64,000 nucleotides of DNA, from the NCBI GenBank assembly GCA_040387475.1, contig JAZKDT010000012.1:1-64000 (forward strand). Reading direction: 5' to 3'. This DNA comes from UBA4416 sp040387475 (lineage in GTDB: Bacteria; Bacteroidota; Bacteroidia; B-17B0; Aurantibacillaceae). Below, piece by piece: positions 17,413 through 25,699 of this stretch (the first letter of the stretch is position 1; every line of letters starts with the position of its first letter). A model generated the notes under the pieces. That model saw only the letters and a program-made list of their open reading frames with translations, searched no databases and had not been told where the DNA came from. The position numbers and the translations under genes were made by a program.

Positions 17413-17743
17413 TATTTGACTCATCAGTTATCCGCAAAAAGTGATCACTTATTAGTTTAATGCGTGCTATTATAAAACTGATAGCACAATGACGGACGAT
17501 TTATTTAGTTTTACTACAGATCGATCATGATAAATAGTATTGTTTTTTTGTTTAGTTAGAGGCATTATTATTTTTAAAAGCTCCGACAGTTAGCTGTAGG
17601 AGCTTTTTTTTGTATTAATCACACCTTTCGTGTTTTTGTTACTGCTAAAAATTCAATTTTTATTGGTTGCTGTTTGCTAACGGGCAGGTGCCATGCAAAG
17701 AACGTAACAAAAAAAATTACTGTTTCTTAAATTTACGTTGTTA
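17407..17743 (+). ncRNA. Candidate small RNA or orphan transcript ending in a strong terminator
   Basis: This 340-bp stretch has no ORF. It contains a 7-bp hairpin (GTGCTAT 17464-17470 / ATAGCAC 17481-17487). It also has a strong terminator AAAAGCTCC (17576-17584) / GGAGCTTTT with an inner stem ACAG/CTGT and a T8 run ending near 17612. The preceding gene already has its own terminator at 17382-17406, so this second one implies a separate short transcript. No promoter box could be identified, so the call is tentative. The remainder up to 17743 shows nothing. Confidence 0.35.
17576..17612 (+). terminator. Orphan rho-independent terminator
   Basis: 9-bp stem AAAAGCTCC / GGAGCTTTT with an extra 4-bp inner stem, followed by T8. 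No protein gene ends just upstream on this strand. Confidence 0.8.
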
Positions 17744-18496
17744 TTATTTAGTGATTATATCGTACGCTATTTTCACTGTCCTGGATTCTTCGTCAAAGGT
17801 TATCATAAACTTTTGGTTATCAAATAATCTCAGATAAATGGTAGCCAGTTCAATGACATTTGCCTTTTGAAGAAATTCAGCCACATCTTTATTTGAGGGA
17901 AGGTCAGATGTTGCATCGGTTTTGAAAAACAAAATGGGTGTTATATTACTCCAATAAAAACACTTTGGAGGCACGCCCAATGCCCACGCTTCTGTACCAA
18001 TTAACTTATGCTCTGTGAGGCAGGCTGCATCTGAATGCCAGGCATACACGGAGTCTTTGGGTGTTTTTGCCGTTTTAACAGAAAGAAAAGGTTTGTCGAG
18101 AAAGTGATTTTGAATTTTATCCGCATCTTTTTCGGGATCCCAGTATTTTAAGCTGTCGCATTTAAATTTAGAATTAGGAATAATATCCAGACTACCACAA
18201 CAAGCACCCGCTATGGCATATGATGAATCGGGTTTAAAGTTACAAACGATTAACTCGTTAGAATTTGCTGCATCTGTGAGGAAGATAAGAGCGTCAAATT
18301 TAGGATACCGGGTTTTAATTTTTGTGCCAGCTACGTCAATTTTATATTTTTTTCCATTTACAGAAACCAGTTGCACGCCAGCCTGTGATTGCAGGTGAAA
18401 CATTTTTTGAGCAACTACATTTGTAACGCTCATCACGATTAGAAAACAGAGTAACTGTTTGATTCGTTTGATTCGTTTGGTTTGCTTAGCTCTCAT
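17744..18496 (-). CDS. Secreted protein of unknown function, 250 aa
   Basis: Not recognised. A lysine/arginine-rich n-region (KQTKRIKRIKQ) and the hydrophobic LLCFLIVMSVTNVVAQ form a signal peptide cut near residue 29. The mature protein has several Cys residues (GACCGSLDII, KCDSLKYW, AACLTEHK, PPKCFYW), suggesting disulfides. It ends with a beta-rich region. The start of its n-region at the DNA level is made of short repeats (TTTGATTCGTTTGATTCG on the minus strand). It begins the minus-oriented accessory block that runs to about 23.3 kb. Confidence 0.72.
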   Translation of the reverse strand: MRAKQTKRIKRIKQLLCFLIVMSVTNVVAQKMFHLQSQAGVQLVSVNGKKYKIDVAGTKIKTRYPKFDALIFLTDAANSNELIVCNFKPDSSYAIAGACCGSLDIIPNSKFKCDSLKYWDPEKDADKIQNHFLDKPFLSVKTAKTPKDSVYAWHSDAACLTEHKLIGTEAWALGVPPKCFYWSNITPILFFKTDATSDLPSNKDVAEFLQKANVIELATIYLRLFDNQKFMITFDEESRTVKIAYDIITK

Positions 18497-18565
18497 TTAA
18501 AACAATTATGGAAAGATACGCTTTTAATTTTTTGAGGCGAAGGTTAAATGAATGTTGAAAACCAC

Positions 18566-18919
18566 CTATGTAGTTCCTTTATGAGCGTTGATTAACTTAA
18601 CGATTTGCGCTAACTGATTGAGCGGAATTGTTTTGATGGTATTTTGCCAGTTAAGATCGGTGGATTGTTTTTTTAAGCCGGTTAAGGGGTGTTCGTCGGT
18701 TAACTTTTCGCCGGGGTTTGGTGTCCACACCAATAAGTCGTTGGGAGTACAACTGAGGATTGAGCACAACCTGTCGATGTGCGCTAACTTAAAGTTAGGT
18801 GTAAAATCGTTCAATAAATTATGGGCAGCCGACGAATGAATACCGGATCTTACCAGAAAAGCGTGAGGCTTATCAATGCCACGGGCTACTAAAACGGGTC
18901 GTAAGTTGAGGGATAACAT
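18566..18919 (-). CDS. XRE/Cro-C1-type helix-turn-helix regulator
   Basis: 117 residues. The N-terminal domain fits a Cro/C1 HTH: RPVLVARGIDKPHAFLVRSG (helices 1-2), HSSAAHNLLND (recognition helix), then HIDRLCSILSCTPNDLLVWTP, the very typical end of this fold. The C-terminal 45 residues are of unknown role (LNQLAQIVKLINAHKG). It is probably a DNA-binding regulator acting in the cytoplasm. No toxin or phage partner is adjacent. It lies 69 bp before the secreted-protein gene on the same strand. Confidence 0.86.
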   Translation of the reverse strand: MLSLNLRPVLVARGIDKPHAFLVRSGIHSSAAHNLLNDFTPNFKLAHIDRLCSILSCTPNDLLVWTPNPGEKLTDEHPLTGLKKQSTDLNWQNTIKTIPLNQLAQIVKLINAHKGTT

Positions 18920-18949
18920 ATTATTATATTTATAAAATTAAACTGTTGT

Positions 18950-19078
18950 ATGGATAACCTAAAATTGATGCCGAAATTGTGAGCGAAGACTTAAAAAAGT
19001 TAAATAGAGTTTGAAGAACTTAGACAAAAGCTTCAAGAAATCAAACAAAACATTGAAGATGCTGAATTAAAGCGGTAA
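18950..19078 (+). pseudogene. Remnant of a small coiled-coil protein gene (two frameshifts, putative)
   Basis: Three frame segments read as one helical protein if joined: MDNLK (18950-18964), KIDAEIVSEDLKKLNR (18961-19008) and EFEELRQKLQEIKQNIEDAE (from 19007, stop TAA at 19076-19078). Each switch needs a one-base shift. The last segment holds the sequence that the neighbouring 21-bp repeats copy. The fragment is short, so chance cannot be ruled out. Confidence 0.4.
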
Positions 19079-19267
19079 GGTCCTGAACAAAACATTGAAG
19101 GTCCTGAACAAAACATTGAAGATCCTGAACAAAACATTAAAGGTCCTGAACAAAACATTAAAGGTCCTGAACAAAACATTGAAGATCCTGAACAAAACAT
19201 TGAAGGTCCTGAACAAAACATTAAAGGTCCTGAATAAAACATTGAAGGTCGTAAACTAAAGCAGCAA
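19079..19267. repeat. 21-bp tandem minisatellite, eight units
   Basis: Eight head-to-tail copies of a 21-bp unit (core GGTCCTGAACAAAACATTGAA, with GA/GG and GAA/AAA variants) occupy 19079-19246, followed by a degenerate ninth. Read on the plus strand, in frame with the remnant just upstream, each unit encodes a heptapeptide of the type GPEQNIE. TAA codons before the array (19076) and in unit 8 interrupt the frame. The long minus-strand ORF across it is a by-product of the repeat. Confidence 0.9.
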
Positions 19268-19322
19268 GGTGCTTAATTGAAATGGAAATGAATGAAACGA
19301 TTGAGGTGATGAACCGATTAAG

Positions 19323-19823
19323 TTATCGCCACCTTATAAATCCTTTGTCGAGTGTGTAGCCTTCCATAGATACGATCTTGCCATCAATCATCAGGAAATA
19401 GTGAACGAAGTCATATTTTCGGTTTTTTGTAGTGACGAGTAATACGTAAATATTATTTTTCTGACCCTGATAATAGTAGTTATATTCGACAATACTATCT
19501 CCTGCCATTGTTTTTGCCTGCTGCAGAGGCAGAATGTTATAGTTAACTGCAGACATCAACATGTTATTAAAGAGCGGAAACAGCGTATCTTTATAATAAT
19601 TAATCTCGGTTTGGGAGCGATCCTGTTGTTTGGCCGGAGAGTGGTAAAAATAATTAGTGTACAGTGCATTTTTATCGTAGTTACCAGATTTTAGTTTATC
19701 GAAAACGAGAAAGAGTGTTTTTATATTTTCATCGTTTGTGTTGCGGGAATTTTGTGCTATTGATGAACATACAAGAATGCCTAAAAAGCAGATAGTATAT
19801 AAAATGGCGAGGTGTTTTTTCAT
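19323..19823 (-). CDS. Secreted protein of unknown function, 166 aa
   Basis: Not recognised. The ATG at 19823 is chosen because it opens a signal peptide (HLAILYTICFLGILVCSSIAQ). A TTG at 19874 would add 17 residues that overlap the previous stop. The mature part is rich in Tyr and Asn (YNYYYQGQKNNIYVLLVTT, DFVHYFLMIDGKIVSMEGY), with a beta-sheet pattern reminiscent of small NTF2/DUF-type domains, which is only a guess. It is the last gene of a co-oriented run of small membrane, lipoprotein and secreted genes from 22179 down to here. Confidence 0.7.
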   Translation of the reverse strand: MKKHLAILYTICFLGILVCSSIAQNSRNTNDENIKTLFLVFDKLKSGNYDKNALYTNYFYHSPAKQQDRSQTEINYYKDTLFPLFNNMLMSAVNYNILPLQQAKTMAGDSIVEYNYYYQGQKNNIYVLLVTTKNRKYDFVHYFLMIDGKIVSMEGYTLDKGFIRWR

Positions 19824-19870
19824 GGTAGCAGCACTTGTTATCGTTTTGGTTAATGGATTAAATACCCGCT

Positions 19871-20179
19871 TCAATATAAAGCGCGTTGCATATCGATTAT
19901 ATTAACCACAATCATGGCTCCCAATAAAGCAAGAATTAATAGATTAACGAGGCCGCCGAAAAATTTTTTAAAGTTGTTAGGGTCTTTGATTCCCTGTATA
20001 GAATTTACGAGTCCGATAATGGCAACGATAGGAATAGCAAAAACAAGCGTTCCGGCTACCATTTCAATGAATTCCATTTTTAGGCTGCGATGGATAACCA
20101 GCAAAAAAATGACAATGACAGAAATCGAAAGGGTTATCAACGCCATTCTGAATGCCTGGTCTGACTTGGTGTTATTCAT
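19871..20179 (-). CDS. Small membrane protein with three hydrophobic segments
   Basis: 102 residues of unknown family. Hydrophobic stretches lie at about 12-27 (ALITLSISVIVIFLLVI), 40-60 (VAGTLVFAIPIVAIIGLV) and 78-95 (LVNLLILALLGAMIVVNII), with a loop NSIQGIKDPNNFKKFFGG. It is probably an inner-membrane protein. It is followed directly by the secreted-protein gene. Confidence 0.7.
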   Translation of the reverse strand: MNNTKSDQAFRMALITLSISVIVIFLLVIHRSLKMEFIEMVAGTLVFAIPIVAIIGLVNSIQGIKDPNNFKKFFGGLVNLLILALLGAMIVVNIIDMQRALY

Positions 20180-20224
20180 TTTGTGAGCTTGTTTTTTTAA
20201 TAGTAGTTACAATGTAAGCGTTTT

Positions 20225-20428
20225 CTATTTAAAATTTTTATTTCTTTTATATTTTTTACTAATTAAAATCACAGCTAAACCCACTACCACGATGGCTGTA
20301 CTTACTGTGAAGATTTCCCACGCATTGTCTACATAACCGCCATAGCCATTGAACGCCCGGACTTTCGTAAAAGAATAAAGAATGCCTGTTACAACTATTA
20401 TTTTTCCAATGTGGCTTAAAGTCTTCAT
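20225..20428 (-). CDS. Small membrane protein, 67 aa
   Basis: Unknown family. An N-terminal hydrophobic segment (IGKIIVVTGILYSF) and a second one (FTVSTAIVVVGLAVILIS) are followed by a basic tail KKYKRNKNFK. It lies within the minus-oriented run, 45 bp before the three-segment membrane protein and 29 bp after the lipoprotein gene. Confidence 0.62.
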   Translation of the reverse strand: MKTLSHIGKIIVVTGILYSFTKVRAFNGYGGYVDNAWEIFTVSTAIVVVGLAVILISKKYKRNKNFK

Positions 20429-20457
20429 TAATATTTTAGAATATAGCGGGTTTCATT

Positions 20458-21273
20458 TTAATTTGTTGTCGGGATTTTGAGTGATGACGGTTCTTTTATT
20501 AATGTAAGAGTTCCCGCTATTATCTGAATAAAGCCACGGTAATTTTTTGAACGGATTGGGATAAAGATATTGTTAGAAAACGGATTGTACACAGGCGCAT
20601 TATTCGGCCAGGGTCTGTCCTGATCGGCATATATTTGTTCATTAAATAATGTGTCCGTAATTTCTAATGTATGTTGTTTGATATCTATTGCGCAAAGCAC
20701 GGTATATTTGGGATGTTGGCTAAACCATTTTGTGGATTTTATAAGATACAATTTTTCTTTAAGAGAAAAGACGCCAACATAATCAAATACGGAGTCGTTT
20801 AAGTCGTTTAGTTGTATTATCCCTTTGCTGTGTTTTGAAATCGAATCTGAAATTTCGTACCAGCGCTTAGAATTTGGGAGTTTACCTGTTTTTTCGAGCA
20901 GATATAATTTTTTGGGGTTTGAAATTTCAGTGACACTTCCATAAAGCCCGTGGGTGGAATGCGAAAACACGAGGTAACCTGAATGAGATTTGCCAAAGGC
21001 ATAAATTGTAGATTGATAAAAAGCGTATTGTTGCTTAGTGATGCTGTCTTTGAAAATAATGGCTCCGCCCCATTCGCCATTATCGAGACGCGTCACCGAA
21101 TACTGGGTGTCCTTATAGAAATTGAAACTTTCGTGATAATCCATTAACTTTTGAATAGAATCATAGGATCCATATTTTATTTTTGAAATGACGTCCTTTT
21201 TATGCGCTGTATCAGCGGTTTTGGAACAGCTGAACAGGAATAAAGCGATGGATACACTTATAATTGTTTTCAC
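20458..21273 (-). CDS. Lipoprotein of unknown function, 271 aa
   Basis: A lipoprotein signal is clear (IISVSIALFLFSC, lipid Cys at residue 16). The rest is beta-rich, with no known motif that I can name. There are regularly spaced strands (GGAIIFKDSITKQQYAFYQS, GVFSLKEKLYLIKSTKWF), which may form a propeller or a transthyretin-like sheet. It starts 6 bp after the stop of the 168-residue gene, so the two are co-translated. Confidence 0.74.
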   Translation of the reverse strand: MKTIISVSIALFLFSCSKTADTAHKKDVISKIKYGSYDSIQKLMDYHESFNFYKDTQYSVTRLDNGEWGGAIIFKDSITKQQYAFYQSTIYAFGKSHSGYLVFSHSTHGLYGSVTEISNPKKLYLLEKTGKLPNSKRWYEISDSISKHSKGIIQLNDLNDSVFDYVGVFSLKEKLYLIKSTKWFSQHPKYTVLCAIDIKQHTLEITDTLFNEQIYADQDRPWPNNAPVYNPFSNNIFIPIRSKNYRGFIQIIAGTLTLIKEPSSLKIPTTN

Positions 21274-21279
21274 GGGATT

Positions 21280-21786
21280 TTATTTTTTATCGAGAAAGTC
21301 GAAGAGCCAAAGTTTTTTATCCTGGTCAGGAATATAGGTATTTAGTATCGCGACTATTTTTTGGGCGGTTGGGTGCGAAGCATTATGGAGGTTAAACTCT
21401 AATTTTTGAGACGGCGTTTGGATGTAGATACGATGAATGCCGCCGCTGGAAACATGCACATTGGTTCGATAAATAAGCGTGTCTTTAATATCTTTAATTA
21501 ATCTGATGATAGAATCGACAGAAGATCTGCGAAATTTGCCTACCTGAAGTGTATCCGGTCTTTTTACTTTTTGATTTTTGTATAAAGTAGTTTGCTCAGA
21601 TGTATAAACAAATTTTAAATTGTTGACATAAAACACCGGTTGCATGCTTGTGAATTGTGAGCCCAGCCCGGCAGATACGTACCCGATTTGAAAGTTTTTA
21701 TAGTCCGTTAAGGGGTTTTTTAATCCGCTGAAGAGGAATATTGCCAGGAAGCCAAAAACAGGATATATTATTTTTTTTGCAGCCAT
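21280..21786 (-). CDS. Hypothetical exported or membrane-anchored protein, 168 aa
   Basis: Unknown family. One hydrophobic segment at residues 6-22 (YPVFGFLAIFLFSGL) acts as a signal peptide or anchor. The remainder is a mixed alpha/beta domain (SVDSIIRLIKDIKDTLIYRT, HRIYIQTPSQKLEFNLHN). The lipoprotein gene follows 6 bp downstream, suggesting they act together at the cell envelope. Confidence 0.7.
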   Translation of the reverse strand: MAAKKIIYPVFGFLAIFLFSGLKNPLTDYKNFQIGYVSAGLGSQFTSMQPVFYVNNLKFVYTSEQTTLYKNQKVKRPDTLQVGKFRRSSVDSIIRLIKDIKDTLIYRTNVHVSSGGIHRIYIQTPSQKLEFNLHNASHPTAQKIVAILNTYIPDQDKKLWLFDFLDKK

Positions 21787-21816
21787 TTTTATGCCGTGTA
21801 TCTTTAAGCGTAAGGC

Positions 21817-22179
21817 TTAATTATTTTCCACCAGTTCGATATCCATTGTATTTATGAGTCCATCCTGAAATGTATAAATATGTTTGACAGTTCCATCGAA
21901 CATGATATTATTTTGTAAGTCTTTCACATGTTGATGTACTTTTACCTCCAGGCTTCCGTTATCCCGTTGAGTAAAACCAATGGGCTCGACGCTTGGATTT
22001 ATTTCTGTCCATTGTCTTGTCCAATATTCCTTAATCTCTTTATGGCCACTGATGTAACCACCTTCCCAGGCTTTTGACCATTGCACGTTAGGTTGCATGG
22101 TGGCTAGTGCGTTATCAATATTTCTATCATTAAAAGCAGCATATGCTTTTTTAATAAGGTTGGGTAATTGATCGGTCAT
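21817..22179 (-). CDS. NTF2-like / SnoaL-fold protein
   Basis: 120 residues. The pattern LIKKAYAAFNDRNIDNALATMQPNVQW, ISGHKEIKEYWTRQW, then DGTVKHIYTFQDGLINTMDI is that of the NTF2-like superfamily (SnoaL-type small enzymes and ligand-binding proteins). The exact substrate is unknown. It is cytoplasmic, since no signal peptide is seen. It is first in the minus-oriented run, 30 bp ahead of the membrane-anchored gene. Confidence 0.85.
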   Translation of the reverse strand: MTDQLPNLIKKAYAAFNDRNIDNALATMQPNVQWSKAWEGGYISGHKEIKEYWTRQWTEINPSVEPIGFTQRDNGSLEVKVHQHVKDLQNNIMFDGTVKHIYTFQDGLINTMDIELVENN

Positions 22180-22748
22180 GTGACGAAGGTTTTGTTTGAT
22201 AAAGGTAGTGTTTTAAGTGTAAAGCAGGGAAAGCGCAAAAGTCTTTTTTTGCTGAAACGGATTCTGAAGTAAGCCAGCTGCCAAATTTCTTATAACGTGT
22301 TTTTTTTTAGCCTTCTCCATACTTTTTGACCGCAAAAAGTATGCAAAAACCTTCATGATTTTGTGATAGGCAATTTGCATTTTCCGCTATCGCTTCACCC
22401 GCAACCGTTTATAAAACATCTCACGCCTTGTTGCCTGTCGGCGCCAAGACTTCGTTGCTTTTATAAACTATTGCTGCACAAAATCATTGTCACAAAGTTC
22501 AGTCTTTTATTTTCATGAGTGAATATAGCCGGTTAGTTATACAGGATGAGACTGATTTTGAAGTGAGCCGGCTGTCAAATTTCTTATAACGTGTTTTTTT
22601 TAGCGTTCACCATACTTTTTGACGTGCTTCGGCTCCGCTCAGCAACCAGCAAAAAGTATACAAAAACCTTCATGATTTTATTTTCATGAGTGGATATTGC
22701 CGTTTAGTTGCGCAGGATGAGGCACAGGATTTATGGTTTGCCCTTTTA
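22180..22748. repeat. Non-coding region with a nested direct duplication and inverted repeats
   Basis: No gene is visible in these 570 bp. They hold two copies of a ~150-bp unit. Copy 1 is split into 22260-22362 and 22505-22553 by a ~142-bp hairpin-forming insert. Copy 2 is continuous from 22554 to 22722 except for a 26-bp insert at 22624-22649. Each copy contains ACTTTTTGAC and CAAAAAGT as a palindrome. Details are in the findings. Confidence 0.85.
22355..22487. repeat. Hairpin-forming insert between the halves of repeat copy 1 (MITE-like)
   Basis: Terminal inverted repeats ATGATTTTGTG (22355-22365) / CACAAAATCAT (22477-22487) enclose a second perfect inverted repeat GTTTATAAAA (22407-22416) / TTTTATAAAC (22459-22468). 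There is no coding content. The size and structure resemble a miniature inverted-repeat element, but no transposase or target duplication could be shown. Confidence 0.5.
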
Positions 22749-23306
22749 TTACAAGAACGTTATTTTCAAAATTTTACCATCCTGTACTTCAATAAAACTA
22801 AGAGGTCCAATTTTATATTTGCCGGGCGGTGCCGGCTGGTTATTGATAAAAACGTTTTCGCCGGTATTTGGATTTTCATATTGTTGTTCGATGATAATTT
22901 CACCATGAGTGGTTAGGTACGTTTTTTTACGGTAAGTGATGATTGGTTCAATTGCCGGGCTACAGTTTGCGAGCTGCAGGTTTTGGGGTGACACAAATAT
23001 TAACCGACCAACGAATGCAATTACGAGGCAACCTCCGATATCAATGAGGTAACCAATTACCAATATAATAACAAAACCAGTTACGCAGTGCGGCTGATCT
23101 TTTGGCCAGTTGGCAGTGGTAGCTTCGACAGAGATGTTGAAAGCCCACAACGGTATAAATAAACCTGCTACCAAAGCAATAAAGAAACTTGTAAAGAGTG
23201 TCATTTTTGTTTTATGCCGGATTCTCCTAACGGTATATATGATTTGAAAGACTGTGGGCAGGCAAATCAAAATAAAGGGTAATATAAGTCCTAAGAATGT
23301 TTTCAT
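22749..23306 (-). CDS. Membrane protein of unknown function, 185 aa
   Basis: No family is recognised. Three hydrophobic segments lie in the first 110 residues (GLILPFILICLPTVFQIIYTV, LFTSFFIALVAGLFIPLWAF, VIILVIGYLIDIGGCLVIAFV). A soluble C-terminal beta-rich tail follows (PAIEPIITYRKKTYLTTHGEI, PGKYKIGPLSFIEVQDGKIL). It is probably an inner-membrane protein. Its 3' end abuts the nested repeat region, and its 5' end is 100 bp from the PorE-like gene. Confidence 0.72.
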   Translation of the reverse strand: MKTFLGLILPFILICLPTVFQIIYTVRRIRHKTKMTLFTSFFIALVAGLFIPLWAFNISVEATTANWPKDQPHCVTGFVIILVIGYLIDIGGCLVIAFVGRLIFVSPQNLQLANCSPAIEPIITYRKKTYLTTHGEIIIEQQYENPNTGENVFINNQPAPPGKYKIGPLSFIEVQDGKILKITFL

Positions 23307-23405
23307 TGTTAAAGTCCAACGGATTTAAGTCTTACTATTAGCGGGACGAAGTGAAACCATTTTTATTCATACCACGCCTTAAAGTCAACCTCTCCGGAGG
23401 CCAAA

Positions 23406-25679
23406 TTATTTTACGATTTTCATTTCCACCCTTCTGTTTTGCTGCATGCCTATTAAATCAGGTTTTCCGTTTGCCAGTTCGTTTGCCGCCACAGGAGCAG
23501 TTTCGCCATAGCCTTTGGCCACCAGTTTGTTTTTATCGATGCCTTTTTTTATCAAAGCGTTAACAACGGCCTGAGACCTTGACTGAGATAATTTCATGTT
23601 TTTAGAATCCTCACCTTTATTATCTGTGTGACCAGACACTTCGATAATGAGTTCAGGATACTCTTTCATCAACTTTACCAATTCATTGATTTCGAGTGCT
23701 GACTCTTTACGTAAAACGGATTTATTAGAGTCGAAGAAAATATTATTGAGAACGATCTTAGAACCGATTTCTACTTTATCGAGTACCACATCTTTTTGCA
23801 GATTAGAAAACTCTGCCTGTTTAGGAACGTTTACATTTTCGGAATGAAACAAATAACCTTTTGCTTCATAAGAAATATTGTAATTTTTCCCTCTCTCTAA
23901 AATAAAATAATAGGATCCCGAATCGGCCGTAGTAAAATAGGTATTTATCAAATTGCCCGTTGTATTATCTTTTATATTAATAATAGTGCCCGGGATAGAT
24001 TTTCCTTTTTTATTTCTTACGACACCCTTTACACTCATTGTACCTAACTTTTTACTTTCGAGGTTTACCATTTGTAACATAAACTCCTTATCCAATTCCT
24101 GGTATGAAGAGTTTGGCGGGATCACGATAGATACGGATAAAGGCTGGTAACCATCGCCTTCGAAGCTGATATTATAGGTTTTGCCCTCAATACCAGGCGC
24201 CAAAATCATAATATATTTACCGGTGAGCTCATTTGGTTTAATATCCTGTACCAAGGTATGTGTGCTTTCTTCGGTAACTACGATCTTTACATTTGCCGGC
24301 ATTTTATTAGCACCATCAAATGTTAGAACACCTTTTAAGAGGGTTAACGGTTCGGCCATTGAACGTTCGAACTCAATGCGGTAAATATCTTTATCGCCCG
24401 CATTTCCTTTGCGGATAGAAGAAAAATAACCCCGTTTACCGTCGGGAGATTGAGAGTAATAGATATCATCATCAGGCGTATTGATTGGCGCCCTTAAATT
24501 TTCGGGCTCGCTCCATTTACCCTCTGCATTTTTAGTGGATTTAAATACATCAAAACCACCCATATTCTTATGTCCTTTAGAGCTAAAAAACATGGTTACG
24601 CCATCGGGGTGGATAAAAGGCGCTTCTTCGTCGCCAGCTGTATTAATGGTGGGCCCTAAATTAGTTGGTAAACTCCATTCGCCATTAGGTAGTTTAACAC
24701 TGCTCCAGATATCCTGACCGCCATAACTGCCTTCTTTACGATCGCTTACAAAATAAAATGTAGAACCATCAACTGAAATAGAAGCGTTAGTTTCGAGATC
24801 AGGTGAGTTAATATTATAACTGACAGGCGTTAAACTGCTCCAGGTTTCACCTATAAGGTTACTGTAATAGATATCTCCGCCGTTCACATCTTTGTAAACA
24901 AATAGTTGTTGCCCGTCGGGCGAAAGTCCGATGTTGGCTTCGCTACCGGCAGTATTGATATTGGTGCCGATTGATTTTGCGCGACCCCAGGTGCCATCTT
25001 TTTTTCTATGACTGATGTATATATCTTCGAGGTAAAAGCCCTGATCGGTAACATCATCAATTCCAACACCGCCTGCCCTGCGGGAAGAGAAGATCAGCGT
25101 TGACTCATCAGCCGAAACAACGGGACTGTATTCGGGATAAATGGTATTGATACTGTCGCCCAGACTAACAATAACTACTTTTGCCGTATCTTTTGTAAAC
25201 TCCTGTGCGTTGGTATTTATGGTTAATTGCCAATCAATATTTTTAGTTAATTCGGGGTTTTTAGCACCCACCATATCTTTAAACTTTTTAAAGTTTACAT
25301 AAGATGCAATAAAATTGTAGTTTACGCGATATGCTTCGCCCAGATAATAATATGCAAATTCAGAAGCCGCTTTTTCGGTCACATCATCTTCCGAATAATT
25401 ATGCTTAGTGTTTTGGGTCGCTTTTTCTAAATGATAAATCGCCTTATTTTTTTCGTTACCGGAATGTAAGTAACAGATACCCAATTTATAATGGATATTA
25501 GCAGACGATGAATCGATTAGATAAGCAGTCTTAAAATTCAATAAAGCTAAAGAGTAATTTTTTTCAATGATCAGGTGGTTGCCTTCGGTAAATTTTTCGC
25601 GATACGAACTTTTACTTCCCTGACATAATCCAACATAAGTAACAACAAACAAAAAAAAGAATAGTAGTAGTTTCTTCAT
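23406..25679 (-). CDS. PorE-like OmpA-family protein (TPR, beta-propeller, carboxypeptidase-D-like, OmpA)
   Basis: The domain order matches PorE of the type IX secretion system, which ties the secretion complex to peptidoglycan. It has a signal peptide, then TPRs (about residues 25-130, e.g. SSANIHYKLGICYLHSGNEK). WD40-like PD40 repeats follow (PVVSADESTLIFSSRRAGG, GLSPDGQQLFVYKDVNGGD, FIHPDGVTMFFSSKGH, SQSPDGKRGYFSSI), then two carboxypeptidase-regulatory-like beta domains. It ends with an OmpA domain (LNNIFFDSNKSVLR, VSGHTDNKGE, LSQSRSQAVVNALI). The ATG at 25679 is chosen because the signal peptide begins there (KKLLLFFFLFVVTYVGLCQG). Paralogues with this order exist, so identity as the core PorE is likely but not proven. 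Confidence 0.88.
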   Translation of the reverse strand: MKKLLLFFFLFVVTYVGLCQGSKSSYREKFTEGNHLIIEKNYSLALLNFKTAYLIDSSSANIHYKLGICYLHSGNEKNKAIYHLEKATQNTKHNYSEDDVTEKAASEFAYYYLGEAYRVNYNFIASYVNFKKFKDMVGAKNPELTKNIDWQLTINTNAQEFTKDTAKVVIVSLGDSINTIYPEYSPVVSADESTLIFSSRRAGGVGIDDVTDQGFYLEDIYISHRKKDGTWGRAKSIGTNINTAGSEANIGLSPDGQQLFVYKDVNGGDIYYSNLIGETWSSLTPVSYNINSPDLETNASISVDGSTFYFVSDRKEGSYGGQDIWSSVKLPNGEWSLPTNLGPTINTAGDEEAPFIHPDGVTMFFSSKGHKNMGGFDVFKSTKNAEGKWSEPENLRAPINTPDDDIYYSQSPDGKRGYFSSIRKGNAGDKDIYRIEFERSMAEPLTLLKGVLTFDGANKMPANVKIVVTEESTHTLVQDIKPNELTGKYIMILAPGIEGKTYNISFEGDGYQPLSVSIVIPPNSSYQELDKEFMLQMVNLESKKLGTMSVKGVVRNKKGKSIPGTIINIKDNTTGNLINTYFTTADSGSYYFILERGKNYNISYEAKGYLFHSENVNVPKQAEFSNLQKDVVLDKVEIGSKIVLNNIFFDSNKSVLRKESALEINELVKLMKEYPELIIEVSGHTDNKGEDSKNMKLSQSRSQAVVNALIKKGIDKNKLVAKGYGETAPVAANELANGKPDLIGMQQNRRVEMKIVK

Positions 25680-25699
25680 AAATAATTTTACAATTGTTT

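Noticed and set aside
19033..19242. Minus-strand ORF with repeated MFCSGP units
   Set aside because: It is produced by the 21-bp repeats on the other strand. It lacks a ribosome site, a signal peptide and any non-repeat part.
22686..22916. Plus-strand ORFs over the repeat region and the membrane gene
   Set aside because: They overlap the real minus-strand gene or the repeat, and lack any family features.
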